Below, piece by piece: positions 17,230 to 26,881 of a DNA stretch of 61,861 bases (its first letter is position 1; each line of letters begins with the position of its first letter). Below the pieces are notes generated by a model. It was given only the letters and a program-made list of their open reading frames with translations, did no database searches and was not told the DNA's origin. This DNA is from Sphingobacterium micropteri (GTDB lineage Bacteria; Bacteroidota; Bacteroidia; Sphingobacteriales; Sphingobacteriaceae): NCBI RefSeq assembly GCF_014692515.1, contig NZ_JACOIK010000020.1, positions 1 to 61,861 of the forward strand, given 5' to 3'. Made by a program: the position numbers and the translations under genes.

Positions 17230-18231
17230 TTATATATCTCCATAAGCCTCCAAAATACGTCTCACCAATTTATGCCGAACGACATCTGATCCGCTTAAAT
17301 GGATAATATCAATACCATTGATGTTTTCCAACAACTTCACCGCTGTTGCCAATCCGGACTGGGTTTTCTTCGGTAAGTCAATTTGTGTAAGGTCACCCGT
17401 AACGATAAACTTCGCCGTTGGTCCCATCCGGGTAAGGAACATTTTTAACTGCATATCCGTGGCATTCTGCGCTTCATCCAGGATAACAAAACAGTTGTCC
17501 AATGTACGTCCTCGCATAAATGCTAATGGAGCTACCTCTATTACGCGGCGTTCCAAATAATCTTTCAGCTTATCAGCGGGAATCATATCGTCCAATGCAT
17601 CATAAAGCGGGCGTAAATAGGGATCCACTTTTTCTTTGAGATCGCCCGGCAGGAAACCTAGATTTTCCCCCGCTTCGACGGCAGGACGCGTCAAGATAAT
17701 ACGTTTTATCTCTTTATTTCGCAATGCCCGAACCGCCAATGCGACTGCTGTATAGGTTTTGCCCGTACCTGCGGGTCCAATGGCGAACAGAATGTCATTT
17801 TTGGCTATACTCTCCACCATTTTAAGCTGATTTGGTGTACGGGCACGAACAATCAGTCCATTAGGCCCGTATACAATCGGCTCCCCTTTAAAAACAGCGG
17901 GTTCTCCGATTTTCTTTTCCGCCGACCTTTCAGGTGCACCATTTATCCCCACCAAATCCTCCAGTGCATTGGAATCCAAGTTTTGAAATTGTTCAATATG
18001 TCGCAATATACCATCAAACACTTGTTTAAACCGTTGTTGTTCCGATTCCTCTCCCAACACCTTCAATTCATTTCCACGTGCCACCAACCGCAGTTTCGGA
18101 AACCCTCTTTTTATCCACTCAAAATGCTCGTTTTGAGCGCCCCATAACGTCACTAAATTAACGTCGTCTAATGGTATACGTATTTCGTTCAAATTGTCTA
18201 TTTTATTTTTTACGTAATAAAGATAAATCAA
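17230..18231 (-). CDS. PhoH-family ATPase
   Basis: The 333-residue protein has an N-terminal KH-like region and a C-terminal P-loop ATPase domain: Walker A AIGPAGTGKTYTAVALAVRA (about residue 137), Walker B FVILDEAQNATDMQLKMFL and the arginine-containing FIVTGDLTQIDLP. PhoH proteins are linked to RNA metabolism, often near YbeY. The family usually begins near NEIRIPLDDVNL, so a TTG at 18190-18192 may be the true start, which would remove the first 13 residues. It is the first gene of the leftward block that runs to the WD40 gene. Confidence 0.92.
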   Translation of the reverse strand: MIYLYYVKNKIDNLNEIRIPLDDVNLVTLWGAQNEHFEWIKRGFPKLRLVARGNELKVLGEESEQQRFKQVFDGILRHIEQFQNLDSNALEDLVGINGAPERSAEKKIGEPAVFKGEPIVYGPNGLIVRARTPNQLKMVESIAKNDILFAIGPAGTGKTYTAVALAVRALRNKEIKRIILTRPAVEAGENLGFLPGDLKEKVDPYLRPLYDALDDMIPADKLKDYLERRVIEVAPLAFMRGRTLDNCFVILDEAQNATDMQLKMFLTRMGPTAKFIVTGDLTQIDLPKKTQSGLATAVKLLENINGIDIIHLSGSDVVRHKLVRRILEAYGDI

Positions 18232-18319
18232 AAATACAAACTATAATCATCTATTTGTATCTACATGACAAAAAATGGAAATTTAGCTTTGCAGCAATTA
18301 ATATTGCACTTTCTTTTAT

Positions 18320-18327
18320 TACTTTTG
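18320..18327 (+). promoter_or_regulatory. Candidate -7 box for the SAM hydroxide adenosyltransferase gene
   Basis: TACTTTTG fits TAnnTTTG and lies 69 bases before the start codon. A second match, TAGCTTTG at 18284-18291, lies further upstream. The spacer is divergent from phoH, so promoters in both directions are expected. Confidence 0.35.
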
Positions 18328-18396
18328 TAGTTCTTTTAAGAAGAGGGCAGCATCGTATTTTAACGTTTTTAGTATCTTTAAAGGGGTACATAATGT

Positions 18397-19182
18397 ATGG
18401 GAGTAATAACGCTTACAACAGATTTGGGGCATCGTGATTTTTATCAGGCGGCATTAAAGGGCAGCATCATATCGCAATTGCCGGATGTCCGTCTAGTAGA
18501 TATTACGCATGAAATCCCTTCTTTTGATATACAGCGTGCCGCTGTGGTACTTCGTAACGCCTTCCGTTACTTTCCGAATGGCACCGTTCACCTTATCGGT
18601 ATCGACACGGTTTTTCAAGAGGATTCGCATTATGCGATGATGAAATATGACGATCACTTTTTCGTGGGCGCAGACAACGGCATTTTTAGCATTATCCTTG
18701 GAGAAAATGATCCGCAGGAGCTCTATGAAATTGACATCATGCAGGACTTGCGCTATCTACACTTTCCACTGGCCGATATATTATCTAAAGCTGCCTGTCA
18801 TATTGCGAACGGGGAACCGCTGTCCGCCATTGGGCAACCGATCGACAAACCGCTTAAAAAAGTACTTGTACAGCCGTTGGTTACGTCTAATGCAATAAAA
18901 GGCCATGTATCTTATATTGACGCTTTCGGGAATGTCATCAGTAATATCAGCAAAGAACTTTTTAACGAAATACAAAAAGGCCGGAGTTTCAAGCTGCATT
19001 TTAAAAGGAATGAAACTATAAATAAGCTGAGCTGGCATTATAATGAGGTACCAGAAGGCGAAAAGCTCTGTTTATTTGGGATTAGCAACTTTCTGGAAAT
19101 AGCTATCAACAAAGGGCATGCGAGCCGGCTGTTGGGCTTACAGCAAGATGAGGTTGTTATGGTAGAATTTTTAGATAGCTAA
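18397..19182 (+). CDS. SAM hydroxide adenosyltransferase (DUF62)
   Basis: The 261-residue protein belongs to the DUF62 family, which hydrolyses S-adenosylmethionine to adenosine and methionine and is related to fluorinase and chlorinase. The start MGVITLTTDLGHRDFYQAAL with the conserved aspartate, the motif DITHEIPSFDIQRAA and the C-terminal domain with SYIDAFGNVISNIS are characteristic. A fluorinase function is unlikely, as the family members in ordinary chromosomal settings are hydrolases. It is one base from the next gene and probably shares its transcript. Confidence 0.9.
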   Translation: MGVITLTTDLGHRDFYQAALKGSIISQLPDVRLVDITHEIPSFDIQRAAVVLRNAFRYFPNGTVHLIGIDTVFQEDSHYAMMKYDDHFFVGADNGIFSIILGENDPQELYEIDIMQDLRYLHFPLADILSKAACHIANGEPLSAIGQPIDKPLKKVLVQPLVTSNAIKGHVSYIDAFGNVISNISKELFNEIQKGRSFKLHFKRNETINKLSWHYNEVPEGEKLCLFGISNFLEIAINKGHASRLLGLQQDEVVMVEFLDS

Positions 19183-19183
19183 C

Positions 19184-19732
19184 ATGAAACCCCTTTCTTT
19201 ATTTTTTGTTTTTTTCATGGGTTTGCTCTATATGGGGAAGTCCCAAAGCCATATCGATATAGATTCCATCAATTTCGAACAGCAACGAGAGCGTGTCAAC
19301 AATTTATTGGAACAACGTAGTAAACGTTTTGGAGAGTTTGATCATAGTCTGCGCCAAAAGACAGGCGTATTTGGTATTTTCAAAAGAAAAAAAGATATGC
19401 AGAAGTCGATCGACATCCTTCGGGAAATCGTCTTAACAGATAACGACATCTTTTTGGAAACAAAGAAACTACTCTACATCAAGGAAAACGAAAGTGATCG
19501 AAAAGAAAACTTAGCTTCCGCATACGACAAGCAGATCTCCGGCTATATGCACACGATTACGAAGCTCCAAACGGAAAACGAAAAACTGCGCAACCAAATC
19601 AACGATCTAGAAAGCAAACAACGAAACAGGCATCGAACCATCCTCCTGCTCGTCATTATCATTTTAGCGTTAAGCTTTACATTATATCTGCGTATGAAGC
19701 CGCATAAGCCGAAAAATTTGACGCAAGAGTGA
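19184..19732 (+). CDS. Membrane-anchored coiled-coil protein of unknown function
   Basis: I do not recognise this 182-residue protein. It begins with a hydrophobic signal (LFFVFFMGLLYMGKSQ), continues with a charged helical region likely to form a coiled coil (about residues 85-145, ending KLQTENEKLRNQINDLESKQ), and ends with a transmembrane helix (RTILLLVIIILALSFTLYL) and a short basic tail. The likely topology is a periplasmic helical domain anchored in the inner membrane by its C terminus. It starts one base after the SAM hydroxide adenosyltransferase stop codon. Confidence 0.75.
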   Translation: MKPLSLFFVFFMGLLYMGKSQSHIDIDSINFEQQRERVNNLLEQRSKRFGEFDHSLRQKTGVFGIFKRKKDMQKSIDILREIVLTDNDIFLETKKLLYIKENESDRKENLASAYDKQISGYMHTITKLQTENEKLRNQINDLESKQRNRHRTILLLVIIILALSFTLYLRMKPHKPKNLTQE

Positions 19733-19754
19733 TAAGGGCACATAAATAATACTG

Positions 19755-19762
19755 TATTTTTG
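19755..19762 (+). promoter_or_regulatory. -7 box for the ABC exporter gene
   Basis: TATTTTTG matches TAnnTTTG and lies 24 bases before the ATG at 19787, in the short gap after the coiled-coil gene. Confidence 0.45.
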
Positions 19763-19786
19763 CTCTCTAATAATTCGAGTTGAAGA

Positions 19787-21628
19787 ATGGCGAGATCGCG
19801 TTTGAATAGTGGCAATACACAGTCGGAAGACTTACCCAAACCCAGGCTTAGTAAAGAGTTACTCAAGAAAGCGTTAAAAATTTTCACCTATTTGAAACCA
19901 TATAGGGGAAAATTTATATTGGGTATGCTTTTTCTTATCCTATCGAGCTTGACCATGCTGACTCTCCCCGCTCTAGTTGGGGCGATGATTGACGCAGCGC
20001 AAGGGCAACAAAGCTATCCTTGGTTGCCTGCCAATATAATCAGCATCGGCGCAATTTCGATGGTATTGCTCTTGTTTCTATCGATTGTATCTTTCGCCAG
20101 AATACGGCTATTTGTAGAAATAGCGGAGAAAGCCCTCGCCAATATCCGTAAGGATACGTATCATAAGCTCATCACGCTACCGATTGATTTTTTTGCCAAC
20201 AGGCGGGTAGGAGAATTAAATAGTCGCCTTTCTACGGATTTGGCCCAGATTCAAGATACGTTAACAACGACATTGGCCGAAATATTAAGACAGACAATCA
20301 GTCTGGCATTAGGCGTATGTCTCTTGGTATTCGTTTCTCCGAAGCTTGCGTTAATGAATTTATCGATTCTGCCTATTATCATCGTCATCGCCATTATTTT
20401 CGGACGCTTTATACGTAACTTATCTCGGCAAGCGCAAGATCAACTGGCAGATTCCAACACCATTGTACAAGAAACCCTCTCCGGCATTAGTAACGTTAAA
20501 GCATTTGTCAACGAATACTACGAAGCTAATCGCTACGCCCATAAACTCGATGCTGTAGTCAAGCTGGCGGTCAAAGGAGCAACATACCGTGGTATCTTTG
20601 CATCCTTTATTATTTTCTGTATTTTCGGTGCTGTCATCGTTGTAATCTGGTACGGCGCCTCGTTGGTATCCGCCGGTGAAATCTCCGTGGGCGACTTAAC
20701 AACCTACATCTTATACTCCTTTTTTGTAGCCGGATCCATGGGTAGCTTTCCTGAATTATATGCCAATATACAACGTTCTATAGGTGCAAGCGAACGGGTT
20801 TTGGACATATTGGATGAAGAACCGGAACCGATAGCGATAGCGGAAAACAATAATGATATCGAGATGTCTATGCAGGGTGCACTTACCTTTAATCACGTCG
20901 GATTTACCTATCCTTCTCGTCCGGACATCCCAATCCTAAAAGATATTTCGTTTCATGTAGAGGCCGGAAAAAAATTAGCATTAGTTGGACCAAGTGGCAC
21001 CGGAAAATCAACCATTGCTTCGCTTATTTTACAATTTTATATGCCTACCTCAGGAACCATTGCTTACGACGGTAAGGATAGTACAGCATATTCCCTAACA
21101 GACATTCGTAATCAGGTAGCTATTGTTCCACAGGATGTGCTGTTATTCGGAGGCACTATCCGTGAAAACATTGGATATGGCCGCCTGGATGCCAACGCGG
21201 AAGACATCATAGAAGCTGCAAAACGAGCTAACGCACACGAATTTATTATGGCTTTCCCACAAGGTTATGACACGCTAGTAGGAGAACGAGGCGTAAAACT
21301 ATCGGGCGGACAGCGTCAACGTATCGCTATTGCACGTGCACTACTGAAAGACCCTGCCATTCTTATTCTGGATGAAGCAACCTCCTCTTTAGACTCGGAA
21401 TCCGAGAGATTGGTACAACTGGCTTTAGAAGAGCTTATGCGCAACCGCACATCTGTCATCATTGCACATCGGTTAAGTACGATTAAAGATGCTGATCAAA
21501 TTGTAGTAATTGAAAACGGCGAAGTATCGGATATTGGAAATCATGTGGATCTAATGTCCAAAGGCAGCGGACTCTACCATCACCTTTATTCCTTACAATC
21601 GATCCAACATGTCACACAACGGGATTAA
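19787..21628 (+). CDS. ABC exporter, fused permease and ATPase (MsbA-like)
   Basis: The 613-residue half-transporter has a six-helix membrane domain (about residues 40-340) followed by an ATPase domain: Walker A GPSGTGKST (about 402), LSGGQRQR signature (about 504), Walker B ILILDEATSSLD (about 524) and the H-loop in IIAHRLST. It should work as a homodimer. The closest type is the MsbA/lipid or multidrug exporter group; substrate cannot be read from the sequence. A shorter start is not favoured because the basic N-terminal tail is common in these proteins. Confidence 0.93.
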   Translation: MARSRLNSGNTQSEDLPKPRLSKELLKKALKIFTYLKPYRGKFILGMLFLILSSLTMLTLPALVGAMIDAAQGQQSYPWLPANIISIGAISMVLLLFLSIVSFARIRLFVEIAEKALANIRKDTYHKLITLPIDFFANRRVGELNSRLSTDLAQIQDTLTTTLAEILRQTISLALGVCLLVFVSPKLALMNLSILPIIIVIAIIFGRFIRNLSRQAQDQLADSNTIVQETLSGISNVKAFVNEYYEANRYAHKLDAVVKLAVKGATYRGIFASFIIFCIFGAVIVVIWYGASLVSAGEISVGDLTTYILYSFFVAGSMGSFPELYANIQRSIGASERVLDILDEEPEPIAIAENNNDIEMSMQGALTFNHVGFTYPSRPDIPILKDISFHVEAGKKLALVGPSGTGKSTIASLILQFYMPTSGTIAYDGKDSTAYSLTDIRNQVAIVPQDVLLFGGTIRENIGYGRLDANAEDIIEAAKRANAHEFIMAFPQGYDTLVGERGVKLSGGQRQRIAIARALLKDPAILILDEATSSLDSESERLVQLALEELMRNRTSVIIAHRLSTIKDADQIVVIENGEVSDIGNHVDLMSKGSGLYHHLYSLQSIQHVTQRD

Positions 21629-21743
21629 AAAATCCTTTTTGCCCATAAAAAACACGGACACAAAAACTTTTTCCAGATTTTTTTGTTAGATTTAAGAAAG
21701 GATGATTATTTTTTTTTAGAAACGACAAAAACAACAGGATATT

Positions 21744-22118
21744 ATGGAAAATAAAAATGGATTCATTGCATTCGCGCTTCTTGGTTTAGCTGCTGGAGCA
21801 GCTGCTTATTACTTACTAGGTACAGATGATGGCAAACGCCAATTGGAACGTGCAAACGAGGGTGTGAAAGACCTGACGAAATCAATTAAAGAGCTCTCTA
21901 AAAAAGAAGCAAAACGTGCTGCTAAAATAGCAAAGTCTACTAAAGCGGAATTGAACAACTTGAAAGCCAAAGCGAAAGATGCCGGCGTACGAGCAGTAGA
22001 TGCTGCCGCCGAAAAGGCTCATAAATTAGCTGATAAAGCTTCGCAAGCCGTGCATAGTGCAGAGGACAAAGCTGAAGAGATCGTTGCTAAAGCAAAATCA
22101 GAATTAGACAAAGCCTAA
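21744..22118 (+). CDS. YtxH-domain protein
   Basis: The 124-residue protein starts with a glycine- and alanine-rich membrane helix (GFIAFALLGLAAGAAAYYLL) followed by GTDDGKRQLE, the YtxH/gas-vesicle GvpP-like signature, and then a long Lys/Ala/Glu-rich amphipathic helix that probably forms a coiled coil. Such proteins are small membrane-anchored, stress-linked proteins with no defined activity. It stands alone between the exporter and the cytochrome maturation genes. Confidence 0.85.
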   Translation: MENKNGFIAFALLGLAAGAAAYYLLGTDDGKRQLERANEGVKDLTKSIKELSKKEAKRAAKIAKSTKAELNNLKAKAKDAGVRAVDAAAEKAHKLADKASQAVHSAEDKAEEIVAKAKSELDKA

Positions 22119-22162
22119 CGCTTATTTTGGAGAGTTGACGCGGTTTCGAAGACAAGTATTTG

Positions 22163-22170
22163 TATCTTTG
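22163..22170 (+). promoter_or_regulatory. -7 box close to the ccmB start
   Basis: TATCTTTG is a full match to TAnnTTTG. It ends eight bases before the ccmB ATG, so transcripts would start at or just before the start codon. Confidence 0.55.
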
Positions 22171-22178
22171 CTGCGTAC

Positions 22179-22838
22179 ATGAATACACTCCAGCAAGTAA
22201 GGACTTTAGTTTATAAAGATATCGTTTTGGAATGGCGTTCAAAATACGCAATAAATGGTATCTTATTATATGTTGTATCTACAGTATTTGTTTGCTATCA
22301 AGCATTCCAATCTGTAGATACACTTGTTTGGAACGCACTGTTCTGGATTATTATGTTGTTTGCCAGTGTTAACGCCATCAGCCGCAGCTTCGTCCAAGAA
22401 AGCCAAAGCAGACAGCTTTATTACTATACCTTGATTAGCCCCCACGCGATTATATTATCCAAAATAATTTACAATACGCTGGTCATGATACTCTTGTCGC
22501 TGATCGCATATATTGCCTATAGCATCACATTTAGTAACCCTGTCGGCGATCCCTTTTTGTATACAGTCTCCGTATTGTTGGGGAGCATGAGCTTTGCTTC
22601 CGTCTTTACCATGGTATCTGGTATTAGTGCCAAAGCAGGCAACAATAGTACCCTTATGGCTATATTGAGCTTTCCGGTTATTATACCGTTACTCATCGTC
22701 TTAATTACCTTATCCCAAAATGCCCTAACAGGGATTCCAAGAGATGAAAGCACCAATGAAATACTCGTCTTACTGGCAATTAATGTAATTACGATTACCA
22801 TTTCTTTATTGTTATTTCCTTATCTTTGGCGTGATTAA
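22179..22838 (+). CDS. ccmB: Heme exporter protein CcmB
   Basis: The 219-residue integral membrane protein has six predicted helices and the CcmB signature features: the start with TLVYKDIVLEWRSKYAINGI, then NAISRSFVQESQSRQLYYYT and SPHAIILSKIIYN. CcmB is the permease of the ABC complex CcmABCD that supplies heme to the chaperone CcmE for cytochrome c assembly. The ATPase CcmA is not in this cluster. ccmC follows after 12 bases. Confidence 0.93.
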   Translation: MNTLQQVRTLVYKDIVLEWRSKYAINGILLYVVSTVFVCYQAFQSVDTLVWNALFWIIMLFASVNAISRSFVQESQSRQLYYYTLISPHAIILSKIIYNTLVMILLSLIAYIAYSITFSNPVGDPFLYTVSVLLGSMSFASVFTMVSGISAKAGNNSTLMAILSFPVIIPLLIVLITLSQNALTGIPRDESTNEILVLLAINVITITISLLLFPYLWRD

Positions 22839-22850
22839 TTCTTTCGAATC

Positions 22851-23516
22851 ATGAGAAAATCCTGGTGGAAAATTTTAGGACTGGTGATGGTGGCTGCTAG
22901 TATTGTGGTTGGCTTCCTTGGCCCGGTTCCCGCTTTGTTCCTCTTACACGAAACCATCCGTAATGTGTATTTCCATGTACCGATGTGGTTCGCTATGTTT
23001 GCCCTTTACCTTATTTCCGTTATTTATAGCATACGTTATCTGAACAGCGGACGTATCAACGACGATTTAATCGCCGTTGAGGCTGTCAATACCGGTATTG
23101 TTTTCTGTATTATAGGTCTGCTAACCGGCATGCAATGGGCTAATATTACTTGGGGAATGGCTTGGCCTAACGATGCTAAAACAAATGGTTCAGCAATCGC
23201 GACGCTTATGTATCTAGCTTACCTCGTTCTACGGAATGCTTTAGAAGAAGAACAGAAAAGAGGTAAAATATCTGCCATCTACAATATTTTCGCGTTTCCT
23301 ATTATGATCGTGCTGATGTACATTATGCCCAAAATGACAGACTCTTTACATCCGGGAAGCGGCGGCAATGGAACATTTGGCGATCTCGATATGGACAATC
23401 AAATGCGTCCCGTGTTCTACACAGCGATTATCGGCTGGATACTCATAGGTGTTTGGATATGTACTTTACGTTATCGTGTACGCCTGCTAGAAAACAAAAG
23501 AAACCTCATCGATTAA
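22851..23516 (+). CDS. ccmC: Cytochrome c maturation protein CcmC
   Basis: The 221-residue membrane protein has six helices and the conserved tryptophan-rich heme-handling motif, seen here as MQWANITWGMAWPNDAKTNG, together with the flanking histidines in FHVPMWFAMF and the C-terminal HPGSGGNG region. CcmC places heme on CcmE. Start and length fit the family. Confidence 0.94.
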   Translation: MRKSWWKILGLVMVAASIVVGFLGPVPALFLLHETIRNVYFHVPMWFAMFALYLISVIYSIRYLNSGRINDDLIAVEAVNTGIVFCIIGLLTGMQWANITWGMAWPNDAKTNGSAIATLMYLAYLVLRNALEEEQKRGKISAIYNIFAFPIMIVLMYIMPKMTDSLHPGSGGNGTFGDLDMDNQMRPVFYTAIIGWILIGVWICTLRYRVRLLENKRNLID

Positions 23517-23527
23517 TCTCATAGCAC

Positions 23528-23737
23528 ATGATCATCATGAAGAAGATAATTACCATTTTACTACTTTTTTTTCTAACCAGTAGTTATACATTTGCCCAAA
23601 ATCAAATCGAAATGGCCACAGGGCTTCGTAGCTCTGGAAAGATATACGTCGTCGTACTTGTACTATTGACCATTTTTATCGTTTTGGGTATATTCTTATT
23701 TATGCTGGATAGACGCATTAAGAAGCTAGAGAAGTAG
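23528..23737 (+). CDS. CcmD-like small membrane protein
   Basis: The 69-residue protein has a signal-like N-terminal segment (ITILLLFFLTSSYTFAQ) and a second helix (IYVVVLVLLTIFIVLGIFLF) followed by the basic tail DRRIKKLEK. Size, position directly after ccmC and the basic tail after a single helix fit CcmD, which stabilises the release of heme-loaded CcmE. The presence of a cleavable-looking signal is more typical of the Bacteroidota version. A start at the second methionine (MKKII) is also possible. Confidence 0.75.
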   Translation: MIIMKKIITILLLFFLTSSYTFAQNQIEMATGLRSSGKIYVVVLVLLTIFIVLGIFLFMLDRRIKKLEK

Positions 23738-23743
23738 TCAAGC

Positions 23744-24727
23744 ATGATCATAAACCAACATCGAAAGTTTTCGCCGGTCAATATTGTATTCGTATCGGCT
23801 ATCGGTTTGGTTCTGTGCTTAGGTATTTTTCTCAGTCTGCCGGATCACATCACACCTATCCTATTTGAGCCTGCTATTAATAACCTCATCGGGATACGTA
23901 TAGGCACCGGCCTTTCGCCAGGTGCAAATGTGATGATTACATTAATCCTTACATTGTTGCAAGGATTTTTCCTAAACCGGATTATTAACAATTTCAACCT
24001 TTTAGGTAAACCTAATTTTACCCCAGCGTTGATGTATATGACGTTGGTAAGTTTGTTCACCCCGTTTTTGGTACTTTCCCCTCCCCTTATCTGTAACTTT
24101 ATTACGATATGGATGCTAGGCAAACTGTTTAACATCTATAAGCAACACGATATAAAAGGATTAATGCTTGATTTAGGAATGATTGTGGCGATAGGGAGCC
24201 TGATTTATTTCCCCTTTATGGTGATGATGATATTGCTGTGGATAAGTCTATTGATTTTTCGACCTTTTAATTGGAGAGAGTGGATAACGCCTCTATTAGG
24301 CTTTTCAACGATATATTTCCTTTTAGGAGTCATTTATTACTGGATAGGACGTTTACAGGATTTTTTCGCGATTTTCAACCCTCTTGGTTACGCTTTCCCG
24401 ACCGAGTTAACCCTTAATATGTATGATTATCTTGTTATCATTCCCGTAGCCATTACTTTACTGTTTTTTCTGGTGGTATTAAAAGAGCATTTCTTCAAGA
24501 GCGTTGTCCATCTGCGTAAATCTTTTCAGCTTTTGTTTTTTATGATATTGCTGACTTTGGGTTCCTTCTACCTCAATGATCATATTACCATAAATCACTT
24601 TTTACTCTGCGCACCACCCATTGCTATTTATCTGGCATTTTATTTTACCAATTCTAAGTCGAAATGGGTGTACGAAACCCTTTATCTTGTTATCATAGCA
24701 GCCATTATTTATTTCCAGTTTGTTTAA
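23744..24727 (+). CDS. DUF6427-family integral membrane protein
   Basis: The 327-residue protein has about eight to ten transmembrane helices and almost no soluble region. The N-terminal pattern HRKFSPVNIVFVSAIGLVLC and the motif LIFRPFNWREWITPLLG are those of DUF6427 proteins of Bacteroidota, whose role is unknown. It starts six bases after the ccmD-like stop, so it is probably in the same transcript, but a role in cytochrome maturation is only guilt by association. Confidence 0.8.
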   Translation: MIINQHRKFSPVNIVFVSAIGLVLCLGIFLSLPDHITPILFEPAINNLIGIRIGTGLSPGANVMITLILTLLQGFFLNRIINNFNLLGKPNFTPALMYMTLVSLFTPFLVLSPPLICNFITIWMLGKLFNIYKQHDIKGLMLDLGMIVAIGSLIYFPFMVMMILLWISLLIFRPFNWREWITPLLGFSTIYFLLGVIYYWIGRLQDFFAIFNPLGYAFPTELTLNMYDYLVIIPVAITLLFFLVVLKEHFFKSVVHLRKSFQLLFFMILLTLGSFYLNDHITINHFLLCAPPIAIYLAFYFTNSKSKWVYETLYLVIIAAIIYFQFV

Positions 24728-24829
24728 TATTAAAACGGCGGCATCTAAAAAACATGGATGTAAAACACTACACGTCAATCGATTAACCTTTTTTAACAAA
24801 TAGAACTAACGGAATAGTTAAAAAATAGA

Positions 24830-24837
24830 TAGTTTTG
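24830..24837 (+). promoter_or_regulatory. -7 box for the outer-membrane protein gene
   Basis: TAGTTTTG matches TAnnTTTG and ends 15 bases before the ATG at 24853. Confidence 0.5.
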
Positions 24838-24852
24838 TAGCAAATTTTGACC

Positions 24853-26175
24853 ATGCACAGACGTTCGATTGAAAGTTTCACCAAAATAGCACTGCAGTTC
24901 TTGTTAGGATTAGGTTTATTTGGCATTCAGCAAGGATATGCACAACGATCCACCTCCCATTCTCCTTATTCACAATTTGGATTGGGGCAGATGCGGAACG
25001 ACTTATTACCACAAACCCGTGCTATGGGTGGGATTTCTACCGGTGTAAGATATCTCACGGGTCTCCCTACATTGAATATTGCGAACCCCGCCTCCTATTC
25101 GGGATTAAATCGTACGGTCTTAGAAGCGGGTATGTATGGTAATTTCACACAACTATCGAGAGATAATGTGAGTGATCATACCGCCGATTTCGCTTTTGGA
25201 CACCTTGCCATTGGTATCCCATTGCAAAAATACGGTGGCTTTTCCTTCGGATTACTTCCTTTTTCGGACGTGGGATATTCATCAAGAAACGTAGAATCTA
25301 TAGACGACTTGGCTTATGAAAAGCAGATATTCGGAGAGGGTGGAATCAACAAAGCTTATCTAGGTTACGGTGTATCGCCTATCAAAGGGTTAAGTATAGG
25401 TGCCAATGCCGGTTTTCTTTTTGGAAATCTTTATGATATTACGCAGGTCAAGTTTCTAAGCGATCTTTCTGCTTATCCGGCAGAACTAAAGGAAACACGC
25501 AATATACGTGGTGTGACCGTTGATTATGGCATTCAGTACAGTAAATCTATCAACAGGAAATATAACCTAACATTGGGTTACACGGGAACATTAAACAATA
25601 CCATCAACGCGAGACCTAGCAGGTTCATCACTATATCAGAAAATAATTTTGACGACGAATATATTGCACCGCCATTAGACACGATCAGTACAGGAACTTT
25701 TCCTACCAGAAAAATCCAACTTCCTTTAAAACATAATGTCGGCTTCACCCTATCAAAAGGGTACAACTGGCTGATAGGTGCTGATTTTAAATATGCTGAT
25801 TGGTCGAATTTTGAAGTACTGGAGGGCCAGAATAAATTGGAGAAAAGTTACGGTTTTGCGGTAGGTGGGCAAATCAAACCGGATCCAACTTCGGTACGTT
25901 ATTGGAACCAGGTCGATTACCGATTGGGATTCCGTTATAACCAAACGCCCGTTGTATATAGAAACCAACGAATTAACGACATGGCTGTTAGCATAGGGGT
26001 AGGCCTACCGCTACCGGAAACAAACTTCGGACGCACATTTTCTCAAATCAATATTTCAGCTGAGTTCGGACAACAAGGTTCACTCAACCACAATCTGGTA
26101 CGGGAACGGTATATTAATATTAATTTTGGTTTCACGATTAACGACTCTTGGTTTATCCGCCGAAGTTTAGATTAA
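24853..26175 (+). CDS. Predicted outer-membrane beta-barrel protein
   Basis: The 440-residue protein begins with a signal peptide (LQFLLGLGLFGIQQGYAQ) and then SPYSQFGLGQMRNDLLPQTR and AMGGISTGVRYL, a start common to FadL-like or PorV-like barrel proteins of Bacteroidota. The rest is rich in alternating hydrophobic strands with aromatic girdles, and ends in an aromatic-rich strand. Substrate is unknown. A TTG two codons upstream (24847) is a less likely start. The stop codon is two bases before the lptC start. Confidence 0.75.
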   Translation: MHRRSIESFTKIALQFLLGLGLFGIQQGYAQRSTSHSPYSQFGLGQMRNDLLPQTRAMGGISTGVRYLTGLPTLNIANPASYSGLNRTVLEAGMYGNFTQLSRDNVSDHTADFAFGHLAIGIPLQKYGGFSFGLLPFSDVGYSSRNVESIDDLAYEKQIFGEGGINKAYLGYGVSPIKGLSIGANAGFLFGNLYDITQVKFLSDLSAYPAELKETRNIRGVTVDYGIQYSKSINRKYNLTLGYTGTLNNTINARPSRFITISENNFDDEYIAPPLDTISTGTFPTRKIQLPLKHNVGFTLSKGYNWLIGADFKYADWSNFEVLEGQNKLEKSYGFAVGGQIKPDPTSVRYWNQVDYRLGFRYNQTPVVYRNQRINDMAVSIGVGLPLPETNFGRTFSQINISAEFGQQGSLNHNLVRERYININFGFTINDSWFIRRSLD

Positions 26176-26177
26176 CG

Positions 26178-26777
26178 ATGCGTTTTCTTTCGCTCCATAA
26201 TAAAAAACTATCCGCTCCCTTATCTATATTATTCGGGGCAGTTTTATGTATGGCTTGTGAAAATGATCTTCGTGATGTAGAGAAAATTGCGAATATACAG
26301 CAAGAAGAGAATGTAAATATCTCGAAAGATGTAACAGTAGTATATAGTGATTCTGCGAAGGTAAAAGCGGAATTGACTTCTCCTGAACTGCGGGAATACC
26401 CGGATAGCATCGCGATGTACGAATTTCAAAAAGGTGTATTGATTCGCTTTTTTGATGAAGAAGGTAAGGAGTCTCAGCGTATACGTTCGGATTATGCCGT
26501 CCAAAAAGTAAATGAGGAATTAATTGAATTCCGCAAAAACGTGGTGGTCAATATGGTAGACGGCTCCATAATCAAAACGGAAGAGCTTTTTCTCGACCAG
26601 AAAAAAAGTATCTATTATAATACTGTTCCTATAACCTTCGACTTCAAAGACGAACGAGGCAGCTTACAAGCCACCTCATTCATTTCCGACACGGATTTTA
26701 AAAAAATTGATGGACAGAATATGACTGGTTTTTATATTCCATCAAGCGGCCAACAACTTCCTTCGTTCGGTAATTAA
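26178..26777 (+). CDS. lptC: LPS export periplasmic protein LptC
   Basis: From the ATG at 26178 the protein is 199 residues. It starts with a lipoprotein-type signal (LSILFGAVLCMAC, cysteine at the predicted lipid site) and contains the LptC/OstA-like strands: YSDSAKVKAELTSPELREY, GVLIRFFDEEGKESQRIRSD and KTEELFLDQKKSIYY. LptC links the inner-membrane ABC complex LptBFG to the periplasmic bridge that carries lipopolysaccharide outward. A longer frame from 26148 overlaps the barrel gene and adds nothing that looks like signal sequence. A lipid-anchored form is usual in this phylum. Confidence 0.85.
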   Translation: MRFLSLHNKKLSAPLSILFGAVLCMACENDLRDVEKIANIQQEENVNISKDVTVVYSDSAKVKAELTSPELREYPDSIAMYEFQKGVLIRFFDEEGKESQRIRSDYAVQKVNEELIEFRKNVVVNMVDGSIIKTEELFLDQKKSIYYNTVPITFDFKDERGSLQATSFISDTDFKKIDGQNMTGFYIPSSGQQLPSFGN

Positions 26778-26881
26778 CATGTCTCGCACATTTTTTTATT
26801 TTTTTTTCATAAAAGTTGTATCTTGCGCCTTGTTTTTAATAAAGGTCAATTAAGTAACTGAATAAACAGAGTATATAGACT

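Noticed and set aside
18397..19182. Fluorinase or chlorinase
   Set aside because: The context is housekeeping and DUF62 proteins of this kind are SAM hydroxide adenosyltransferases.
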